From the NCBI GenBank assembly GCA_013076295.1, contig RQOL01000699.1:1054001-1118000 (forward strand): DNA of 64,000 bases, in the 5' to 3' direction. This document shows positions 11,055-21,500 of this stretch, piece after piece (the first letter of the stretch is position 1; every line of letters begins with the position of its first letter). The notes beneath the pieces were generated by a model. It saw only the letters and a list, made by a program, of their open reading frames with translations. It had not been told where the DNA came from and made no database searches. The translations under genes were made by a program, and so were the position numbers. The DNA comes from Sanderia malayensis (taxonomy: Eukaryota > Cnidaria > Scyphozoa > Semaeostomeae > Pelagiidae).

Positions 11055-12477
11055 TGTTGATGCCAGAAAGAACACACGGGCTGACTACTGGATATTTCTT
11101 CATAAATCCAAGAGCTGTTTAATTCCAAAGTATACAACATTAAATATATAACTAAATAAACAAACGGTACAGTACAAACAAACGAGAGTAATTAACTACA
11201 AATCGTGATATCAAACAAAAACAGGCCAGACAATCTACAAAAGAGTAACGAAGTAACCCCGGGGGGGTACTCTCATTGTGGACTGACAGGGGGGTCCAGT
11301 CAGGGTTAAAGAGGGCCAAAGCTAAGATTTTAAAAATCACCCTCAAATGGTGGTGTAATTTTTGCAACAACCCTCAAATGGTAGTATTAAAACTAAAATG
11401 ATGCCATTTGGTAGTATCCAGTAATAATTTTATAAACACGTATGATGAATTTGAAGTCACAATTTCAGTCTCGTTTTGAAAGCAAATTTGTAAAAAACGA
11501 AAATGAGACACAATCAAGATCTCGTCGTTTCGTTCTTTTTCGTTCGATGTTCTGAAAATTTGTTCTTCGAACTAAATCATGGGAGTAGACTGTCGTGGTG
11601 CGAATCGGGGAAAGTGTGGTGATTGTGAACAAGAATGCGTGGAATTTATACTTCTGAAGAGGATACCAGTGTGTGGTATCCTCTTCAGAAGTACTCTACT
11701 ATTTTGAAGAGATTATAGCTGTTTTTTTGTTGTAAATGCTATTTCTTTGTGTTTGTTTTGTGCTTCTTTGACAAATTAGCCTGTTGCGCATTTACTTTTG
11801 TTGATTTGGCAAAGATAAAACGTTTTTAATTCGTAACAAGTCATCTCAGCAATCAACTGGAAGAACCCTAAAAAAAATAACAACTTCAGAAAATACCCCC
11901 AAATGGTGGTGTTATTTTCTTAAATTGGTCCATTTGGTAGCCATTTGATCAGACCCTCAAGCCGACTGGACCCCCCTGTCAGGCCATAATGGGAGTACCC
12001 CCCCCGGGGAAGTAATGAAACTTACTAGCACAATGTCTTCCCTCTCATCTGGCAGCCAACAGGTTATCTGTTCTCTAGATCGTCTAGATCTGTTCTGATA
12101 ATCTCATCAAAAACGACCTGCTTAAATATCTGAATCTAATCCCCAAAGGGTAAATACCAACGAAAATTCTAACGATGGGAGATACAATACGTCTAATAGA
12201 AATTCCAATAACTACGCGGAACAACAATGGATCAATCTCCGAGAGATTCCGTCAAGCCTCACAGGCGACCAAAGTCCAAAACAACCTCTAGGGTAGTATC
12301 TATGGGATTCCTACAAGTTATGTGGAATTCCTACATTCCTAAAACACTAAAACAATGTAAGCCGTTCAAATTCCTGAAAATCACTCATGGGGCTACTCAA
12401 CTTTGATTTGCCCTTTCAAACAACAATAGGTAATTAGAATTATCGTAATGTTTCTTTAGTTCTGCTTCAACAAAGGG
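11055..12477. other. 1.42-kb block present only in unit 1, bounded by AAAGGG
   Basis: Both edges carry AAAGGG (11049-11054 and 12472-12477); unit 2 has a single AAAGGG near 40677. This fits either a deletion in unit 2 by 6-bp microhomology or an insertion in unit 1 with a 6-bp duplication. Inside is the inverted-repeat element 11257-12005. The rest looks like ordinary non-coding sequence. Confidence 0.8.
11257..12005. mobile_element. Inverted-repeat element with CCCCGGGGGGGTACTC ends
   Basis: Inverted ends of about 46 bp: CCCCGGGGGGGTACTCTCAT, continuing through a GACAGGGGGGTCCAGTC motif, with the complement at the right side. The flanks share GAAGTAA (7 bp), which I read as the target duplication. 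The interior of about 650 bp has no coding frame. A short palindromic core (GTGTGGTATCCTCTTCAGAA with its mirror) lies at 11650-11695. Non-autonomous. Confidence 0.75.
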
Positions 12478-12907
12478 AAAGCTGATTTTCAGCGAATCCA
12501 AAAGATTTTGTACTGCAACTGTTTGTAGCTCAGATATTTTCATCGCATACTAATTCAATACGATTCAAGCAATACACTGGAAAGCTCAAATAGTTTCTGA
12601 ACGCTCAGGTAACTCGTATACTTTTGTGAAGCTCAAATTAAACCTCTGAGCTTCCGCCATAAAGAAATTCTCAGCCTAAGATTGTGGCCTCGTTTTACAA
12701 ACTTTTATCTTAGGCTTTCACACCATCCACTGGGAAGGTGTCCTGGCTGGGATGTTAACTTGTTATCATGACATGGTCAACTGATCTACGAGGCGACAAG
12801 GAATGATTTACTGTATTATACTGACAATATCTCCTGATTTTAGTGTCGTTTTCCAACTACTACCCCTCGTAAATATATTGCTACTTGGTTTTTTGTCCTC
12901 ATAAATA

Positions 12908-13255
12908 CTTTAATCGGAGAAACTTTCGCGGGAAGAAACTTTCGCGATTTTCGCGTTTTTGGCCAAAATTCGCGAAAGTTTATTGCGCGAAATTTCTAAA
13001 ATATGAAATTCGCGAAAGTTTATTCTTGATAAAAATTTCAAAATTGGAAATTCGCGAAATTTATGAAAAAGTTTCACTTTGAATAAAAACTACTTCAAAG
13101 TTTTTGTTTAAAGTTTCTGTTCAGACTTGGAATTCGCGAAAGTTTATTCTCGCAAAATATCCGATTTTGCCTAAAACGCGAAAGTTAATTCTAGAAGTTT
13201 CGCGTTTTTTTCGCCTCGCGAAAGTTTCTTCCCGCGAAAGTTTCTCCGATTAAAG
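12908..13255. mobile_element. TA-flanked MITE with CTTTAATCGGAGAAACTTTC ends, unit 1 copy
   Basis: 348 bp, flanked by TA on each side (12906-12907 and 13256-13257), with inverted ends of about 40 bp beginning CTTTAATCGGAGAAACTTTC. The interior repeats TTCGCGAAAGTTTATTC in several arrangements. Unit 2 near 41105 has the empty TA site. A near-identical copy (348 versus 349 bp) sits in unit 2 at 48861-49209. A TA duplication suggests mobilisation by a Tc1/mariner-class transposase. Confidence 0.93.
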
Positions 13256-13411
13256 TATAACATTTATCTGGTCTTCAAGGGGGGGGAGGGGCAAGGATTT
13301 TTCTGCTTTTATTGCTACGCAGTCTGGCGTTTAGGTTTTGCTCATACATTATTAACTACTCTTGCTGTTACCCTTTCAATGGATTTATACTTTGAATCAA
13401 TTAATAACTAG

Positions 13412-15236
13412 AAATAGCTGCTGCTATTCAATGCCCACGTTTCAAACGCAGAAATGACAAGAAAAGCAGGGGAAGGGCAAGTACTGTAAAATATTTCAAC
13501 CAGTGTTTGACACAAGCGGTTCTACCACTGGGTTCTACCTTTGTCTGTCAACCGGTTTTGGAACATTTGTACTTCCATAGGTACAATTACCAGTTGCATT
13601 CAGAAACAATAGTTAATCAAAACTACCAGTTTTGGGAGAAAGATCCTCGCTGAAAATATTCCGCAAAACTGAGCAAACATAACCGCGGGAACTTGCCATA
13701 AAAAACGACCAAATCCATTAAAAAGCTTGTTTTGAAAACTTTGAAAACGAGCTATTCCTGATTGGTTCTTGGGAACAATTGATTCACATAAAATAGAAAG
13801 GTTGTGGTAGGGTTGTGATTAGTGTTCATACTGTAGCATTGTTTCATTAACCAATCACAAATGCTGTTCTTGAAAGTTTGCCATTGTCTGACAAAAATGG
13901 TGCAAATTTTTTTGTGAACTACCAGCTTTGGGACAAAGGAAGGCCATTGTTCCTAATGTGACATGCAGGGCCATGTCACATCTATTGAAGCACTCTGTTG
14001 AAAATTCATTTGAGGATTTGCAATGTGTTGATGTAATGTTCTTTAACTTATTGTCTTTTGTTGTTGGTTTTGAATAAACTTTGCGACTTGCTCTTGTTAG
14101 TTTGAATAATAACTCTAACTCGAGGCTTTCTTGTAGTCATCTTTTTCTCCTGATAGTATTTTCTGTAGTAAGACAGCCTATCCCTTTTACCTGATGACCT
14201 ATCCTTTTTGCCAACATCCTGTTTGTCTACATTTTCAGATGATAACTTTTGGACTTTAATATTACAATGCAGTGACGGTTCTGTATCTTCAAAAATGCAT
14301 TCATTTTCCTCTTAAGGGAACAAGCATCTTTGTCAGACAAAAGTGGCCATGTGAGTTTTGAGCCATGTTTTTCATTTCTGTCAATGTGAGCTGCATTGTC
14401 TTGAAATGTCCTTATCATAGAATCTTGAGCTGACTGATACCTATTCTGCACATAAATTACAAAAAACCAGCCATGCAGGAGACTATGAAAGAGTGCTGTT
14501 GTGGTTTGCAAAATTGTCATTGTGTCACAAAGATAATCAATAAAGTTCAAACCAAGACTACTTTTTGTGGCACATGTTAAATGGCCACGAAAACACCTAG
14601 TAACCCCTCTTAGTTCAAATCGAAAATGATGAATAACTATATGGTCCAAGAATTTTAATATGTTCATGGCATCAGAAGCAAATTCTACAAAAAGAACTTT
14701 TGCAGGTGTGAAAGTAGTCATGGCAATTTTCCTTGAGAAATTTAACAGTTTGGGCATTCATTGCAGGCTTCGACAGTTTGAATTAACAAAGATACCTAGG
14801 CCAATCATGCAAATCAAATCCAGATGACAAAACACGTGAAAGGCTGATGTAATTTGCAACAATTTCAATTGTTCTATTAAATGTGAAGCTTGTACATGAC
14901 TGACAAGTTGCTTCAAATATATATGTAGACAGAAACAGTAATTTCTCTGCAACATTTAAAATTTCAAATGTTCTCTGCTGGAAAATTTCAGAAAATTGGA
15001 TTTTTCACTTGATGATATTCGCAATTCTCACTTTCATTGGCTGATGTAACAATCCTCGATTCTTTGAAAAATCTTCAACAATACAACAATGCACTTTATT
15101 GTTTTACGTCACAATAAGCAGTGGTGTAAAATTTTGCTGACTCATCTTCAAGTTCAACTTTGAATCAAGCTCTAACCTTCCCGCGCGGCAGACTACAAAC
15201 CCTCACGGAAGCGCTATCGCGCTTCCGCGCGGGCAA
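13412..15236. other. 1.8-kb block present only in unit 1, with a degenerate ORF
   Basis: Unit 2 passes directly from ATTAATAATA to ATGCAGG at 41255, while unit 1 has 1.8 kb in between. Its right end holds a short inverted motif (CCCGCGCGG ... CCGCGCGGG, 15180-15232). On the minus strand 14955-14227 is one frame of 242 codons broken by a single stop at 14760-14758. The translation matches nothing I know. It could be a transposon or retrogene remnant, or chance. Whether unit 1 gained it or unit 2 lost it cannot be told from this window. Confidence 0.55.
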
Positions 15237-15582
15237 TAATGCAGGAATATCTCAGGAACCACTCCACCACACCCACCCCTGCCACTTTCTGGTTGATCAA
15301 ATTATCCATTCATTCAATGAGATTCCAAAACTCATTTAATCAACTCCCCAGCATCTGTAAGAATTGCAGGAATTACAAAAACCAAGCACAATTAACTGAT
15401 TAACCATCGTTTTATTTTCAGATGCCTGTGTAGAGCTGCATTTTTTCAAAGATTTCCAATCAACTGATATCTCTGTAGATTCGTGATCCATGAATCGTGG
15501 TGCTTGATTCATGATTCATTATAACTTATGCTGGTGTGAAATTCATTGGCATTAAGAACTAACTAGGATTGTAACAGCAAGC

Positions 15583-18500
15583 ATGATAGTTACCCCAAGA
15601 TCAGGGAGCCAGTCACAGCAGCAAGGCTCCTCCCAAGATGAAAGCAAGGACCCCCCAAATAAGCCCCCTACAGAATCTTCCTTTCATGGACCTGTAATTT
15701 GTGATGATGAGCTAGACAAAGGTCAGACAGAGTCAAAGATAAATAATCAGGTATGTTAGACATCTGTAATATGCATGTGAATATTTATACGGTTGATATT
15801 GTAGACTACACAGCAGTCTATGAACTATTGATACTGTATGACTGTCTAGCATCAAACATCTAAATTATGTATAATTGAACCTTGATAAGTTGACTTAAAT
15901 GTCAATTGAATTCCTGGATGTTTTAAGCATTTGTGAGTTACTTCTGATTATGATTGTGAATAATTCGAGTTCTCATTATTTGAAAAAATTGCTTTGCCTA
16001 GTGACCCATTAATGATCAACTCTACTGTAATATACTGTCAATTGTCTATAATATTGGAAGTATTGTCGTGTGCAAAATCAACACAGATTGTTGTGTAGTC
16101 AATGAATTCTAGAGCAGACAGCTTTGGGGTGTTTTGGAACTACTGTGTATGGGGGTACCGTATGTGTGGGGGATGGGAGTACTGTGCATTTGAGGAAGGG
16201 AGGGGGCACTGTGTAATTGAGGGGGAGGGGTACTGTTTGTTTGAGGGGGAGGGGTACCATGTGTGTGAGAGGGGATAGGGGTTACTGTGTGTGTGAGGAG
16301 ATGAGGGGGTACTGTGTGTGTGAGGAGGGGAGAGGGTACTGTGTGTTTGAGGAGGGGAGGGGGTACTGTGTGTTTGAGGAGAGGAGGGGGTACTGTGTAT
16401 TTGAGGGGGGAGGGGATACTGTGACTGCTTTCACATATTTTCAGATGCATCAGATGGATAATGCTAACTGTGATGACACAGCACAACACCAGTAATTTCA
16501 AGAACATTGCATTGTAACGATTTTTCTTCATTTTAGACCATTGAAGATGTTATTGAAAAAGTGGAAAATGTTCAGATTGACAAGGACAACCAGATTTTAG
16601 ATTCTGACTTTGACGAGAACGGAGAGCCAGTCTACCCGAAAAATGAACTTGCTCGATTGGATGAAATGGTAAACAGGCCCAAGTGGGTTATCCCTGTGTT
16701 GCCGAATGGAGAACTGGAAGTCCTTCTTGAGGCTACCATCAAACTTGCTAAACAAGGTTAGTGACCAATGTTACCTAATTCCTTGTACTCTTATTGCAGT
16801 TTTCTTGCATTGTGGTTGCAGTGAAGCCCCAATGAGCCTAACACTTTATCTGAAGATAAATCCATGTAAATCTCTTCTCATTCTGTTGCATGTTAGTAAT
16901 GTACCAAGATAGGTTTATTGTTTTTTGTTAATGACCTTCATGTATCATGGAATGCACTATGCCAATTGGGAAGAGACATACCGTAATGCTTCGATTAAAC
17001 AACCAGCTTTGGTTCTGTGTGTTTCATATACAAGCCCCTCTAGAAGGGGCGTCTATTCGAGGGGGGCTTTTATTGAAAAAATTTTTTGAATAGGGGGCGT
17101 TTAATTGAAGCATGATGGTATGCCTCTTGCATGTCAGTTACCCAGAGTTTAGCTGTATCTAAAGTCCTTGCAGTGGACTTTAAGATACAACAGACAGTGG
17201 TAAACTGTGAAGCATGCAAGAAACTAATGAAAGCAAATTGAAGCTTTTCTTTTTGTGTCTATTAGGCCTGGATGCAAAGAGTGAGAGCTGTCAACGATTC
17301 ATTAGAGATGGTATGACCATTTCTTTCAACAAGATTTTTCTCGACGATGCTGTTAGCACGTGGAAGTTCGAAATTCACGTGAGTTCCTTTGTAATCTGAA
17401 TAATTTCTAATGTGAACACCGTAATGCTTCGATTAAACTTCGGGCGTTTATTAAGTTTCTTATTTTTTAGGGGGGCCTTTATTCGAGGGGGCGTTAAATC
17501 GAAGCATTACAGTAATAGATACAGATGATGATAGTTTTTATTTACGTTTATTGAGCTTAAGCACATCAAATATCTGCATCTAAGAGCCTGTAGATTTCGC
17601 ACCCGGCCTTTTGTTTAAACAAAATAGGTTATTGTTTCTTCTATTTCTTAATTTCGCCTGAAGGGTCTTTTAATGATAGGCTCTTATATGCGGGTTTTTA
17701 ACTATGATGAGTTTTTAAAATGTTTTGAGCGTTACTTGTCTTTGGATGAAGCATTATCGCCGTCACACTTGAAGACGAAAGATGCTTGAAATGTTGTGTG
17801 CAGTCAAATCTGCATAGCTTGAACTCGTGAAATTCGAACTCTATCTAGTTCGAACGAAATTCTCCGTCCCTTCAAGGATCACTAAAGCCTAGTATCCATA
17901 TAGTCGTTGAGGGTCGTTGAGGGTCGTTGGCAGTCTTTATGAGTCGCTGAAAATTAGGATCAGCGATGTGTATCCATATAGTCGTTGAGGGTCTTTGAGG
18001 GTCGTTGGCAGTCTTTCGCAGTCGTCGAGAGAATGTGATAAGAAAGCGCGCACAATAACAAAGTGGCGCCAAATTTGTACGTTTGAAACATGGCAGAGGC
18101 ACACACGGAATTTTTGTTGTTGTTTTTCGCAAATATCATGTGTGTAAAAAGACCAAATACTTCTGCCATAAATTCGGACAAACCTAAGGCTCCAAAATTG
18201 CTATTTTGTAGCGAGTCAAACATCTCGAAATACCCCCACGTGGCCTTTGGCATCTTTACTTTGGCAAGAAAACATATCATATTACCATAAATCAAAGGAT
18301 TCTCAGTCGTTTTATAGGTGTTGACGGTCGTTGAGGGTCGCTGAGATAGAAACTTTTCTATCTCGACGACCCTCAAAGACCCAGTCGTTTTGGGTCGCTG
18401 GAAGGATTAAAATCAATTTTTGACAGGTCTCTGCGTGATCGTTAATCTTTTCAGCGACTCCCAAAGACTGCCAAAGACCCTCAACGACCCTCAACGACTA

Positions 18501-21500
18501 TATGGATACTAGGCTTAATGAACCAACTCTTATAAAACAAGCCTTTATAATTCGAACTTTTTGTAATTCAAACATTTTCACGCTTCCACGGGGTGTTTGA
18601 ATTAGACAGAGTTGACTGTATTTTCATCATCATAAAGTACAGAAATGTATCGCTTATTTTAGAAGCCCTCGTATAACGAGCCTGTCGATGCCCTAACTTG
18701 ATTGTTTCGTCCCTTGAGCTGCTTCATGGTATACAGTGTGGCCTGCGTCGGTGTAAACCAACTGTAACCTGAATATACATCCTATATTTTGTATAAGCTA
18801 TTTCTGGTCAGATGAAGCTCGTTATGCCGAGTTTCATCTTTGTGCTTGCCGATCGTATTGGATGTTAAGGCGGATCAGCTGCGCTGGGTCGCTGTTGACT
18901 TGTATATATTAATAGTAATTGGTATTAATGCTAGATCAATGGATATCGACGTTGATGTTGGAAGACATGATAGATTATTGCGTAAGAGTTGTAATGGGCG
19001 GAAGACGTTTTAAGCTTAGGATGCAAACACAACGCACAGATGACCATTCGGCTGAGGTCAAACATCAAACTGATCATACGATTAGAAGTGATACGATCCC
19101 CCTTTTTGACGAAAATTCTCTTCGTTCTATTGCAGAAATATATCATGAAGAACGCCGATAGGTTGATCGAGCTTTGCGTTGTGAAACTCGATCAGGATTG
19201 GTTCCCCTTGCTGGATCTACTTGCCGTAGTCTTGGATCCAAAATCAAGGTTTGTTGCGTGTTTAATTTCTTACAATAATCACCCAGTAATAACCATTCAC
19301 TAGTCGATCTTTAGAAGGCTTAGTGTGTCATATAACCGATACCTATGGGATCGATGGTTTTGTTCGTTGGAGACAGGTGTCTGTTGGTGTCTGTTGTATA
19401 GAGGTTGCTTTCGCAAGACTACAGTTTTGGGATAAAATTATCTATACATCCGTTGTTTAGATGTTCGCTTTATAGAGGTGCTCTTTATGTCATTTATTGT
19501 GGTCAGCAACAGTAGTACCTGGCCCCCGTCCTGTTCCCCCAAGCTGCGTATGTTTGTTGGTGATTTCAGTTCCTCGCCAGGGGTGTTGGTTAATTAGTTA
19601 TGGTTCTTATATGCCTGTTTTCTGCATAATAGGTTCCATCAGTACAATGCAACGAGAACTTCGGAGACAGTTGTGGCCAACGATGAGAGTAAAACGTATT
19701 TTGCAAAATCGTCCGACTACATGCCCAGAGTAAGTTTTGCTTTTCAATCATTTATATCAGCAGGCACAGTGGAATGCAATCGAATGAACCTTAACCCTTT
19801 CCGTCCCAGCGTCCCAGTAAGGTCCCAGATGAAAAAATTTTGCGAAAAAATAAATTTGTTTAGAATTCGTTAAAAAATTGCACAAAGGACAATGTTTATG
19901 CGTAGAACTCAAAAATCAAGTTTGTTTTTGAAAATTCTGAAGGTAAGGGGGTCAAAATTCGAGGTAAAGAAGCGCAATTTTATAGCTAAACAAAGAGATT
20001 TCTGGCTCGTGAAAGGCAAATTCAAGTTCGAAAATAGAATTCATTTAGATTTCCGTGTTCGATGAAGCCCGCGCGATGCAGGAGCAAAGCTGAGAATTAG
20101 TTGTGAGTCATGCTACAATTGAAGGCTTGTTTCAACTAATGATATGAAATCTTAATAAATGTCGGAGTATTTATGTAAGCTTTCTACTATAATCAACATA
20201 ACATGTTCCAAATCAATTATTAGGATCTTCTTGCGAATTGTTGCTGGCCACATCAAACTCACGGGCAACATGATATTCATTCCAGCAGTATCGTCCAGTT
20301 TCTGCTGAACACAATAGAACTAGGTTCGCCAGGGCTAGAACATTTGCCACACATAAAAGAGGTTTTCTTGTGACAAATTCGGCATTTCAACCGGCACTCT
20401 TTGCTGCTGGAGTCCGAAGAAGTAATTCTCTTGCTATCGTGACGACCCTGTGACGTGATTGTTGCTTCCAGAGAACGCTAGTTTACCGGTAGGGTAATGC
20501 AGTACTGCATGTTTGTCATTGGTCATGCGATATTTTGCGTAGCTATCATACACGTATCACGCTGAACCGAAAAGTGCTCTGAGATTTGTCGTCTCTACTC
20601 AACCCACGAAGGAGATAGGTGGAATTGCGCCAAAGAGTATGCCCATTTACCAAAACATACATCTCACACAGACTACTTTGACCATAAACCCAGGGCCGGT
20701 TCCATGGGGGGGGGGGTGTGACACCCCCCAAGAATTGAGTTTTAGCGATTTACTCGGTAAATTTCGATTTTTGGTCGGTAAAATTATGTTACGAAAGTTT
20801 ATATGGTTTTGTGGTAAGGTTTTTTTTTTAAATTGCTTGGTACATAAGAGCTTACACCCCCCGAAGAAAATTTTCTGGAACCGGCCCTGCATAAACCCTA
20901 CATAAACCCAACCCTTTGATCATAAACCCTACTTTGCTTCCTTACGCTTCTAAATCCTGTGTTATAGTAGGATAGCTGCTGTTTTATCTACCCATCCATA
21001 AGTTTCTCTATACAACTGAGCAACGAATGGTACGTTTATAACGACCCTTTCTGCTCCTTGGTTGACTTGACTGGGTTGCCAAAACGCTTCCCCCGACTTG
21101 ATGTCATTATCTAAAAATACATCCTTAATGTTGGCCTTGTGGTCGCCTGGAAGGTGTGCTGTATTTCCACGCTGGGTTGCAATCATTCTTGTCTGCCAAA
21201 GTCTTTTGGCGTTAGTCAAGAGTTTCAGTGTCGGATACCCACTATCTATCACAACTAGTCTTCCTGTTCCCTTATTCCCTGACAATAGCTGTTCCACGAT
21301 GTCATAATTTTTGCAATTTCGTGCATTTCTTTATGTCTTTTTGCCCACCTTTGTCACGTGATTAACAACAAAATTCCCACCAAATTTGCCTTTATCGCTC
21401 ACTTTACAAACCGTCCAGCCCATTCTAGCTGGCTTACTGGTCCATTCTAATTGACTTTCCCGCCAATTTTTACCCAGGCTTCTTTACTTCAAACAACTCT

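Larger units (their letters stand above)
10920..12544 (-). other. Possible small minus-strand gene or CFAP300 5' exon, interrupted in unit 1
   Basis: In unit 2 a single open frame (40747-40502) begins MKISELQTVAIQNLLDSLKI and continues through KKVHSGRQRSFINTLCKDLD. In unit 1 the two parts lie at about 12544-12470 and 11060-10920, separated by 1.42 kb. A plausible splice donor (AAG/GTTCAAG) follows the second part. I do not recognise the sequence. It could be an upstream exon of CFAP300, a separate short gene, or a chance frame. Confidence 0.25.
10189..15582. promoter_or_regulatory. Divergent CFAP300-USP9X intergenic region, unit 1 (5.4 kb, enlarged)
   Basis: The CFAP300 and USP9X start codons face away from each other across this interval, so promoters for both are expected here. 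In unit 2 the same interval is only 1.3 kb (40275-41604). The excess in unit 1 comes from four blocks: 10242-10703, 11055-12477, 12908-13255 and 13412-15236. I cannot point to a TATA box or any specific factor site. The call rests on gene geometry alone. Confidence 0.5.

Noticed and set aside
16109..16531. Proline/threonine-rich minus-strand ORF of 140 codons
   Set aside because: Antisense reading of the G-rich minisatellite; no conservation in length with unit 2.
17886..18515. Several open frames inside the TAA-flanked element as a transposase
   Set aside because: They are translations of the long inverted arms; no catalytic motif, and the element is too short for a transposase.
19040..19303. 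Plus-strand ORF around USP9X exon 4 read as a separate small gene
   Set aside because: Only 19136-19248 matches USP9X; the rest is intron read-through.
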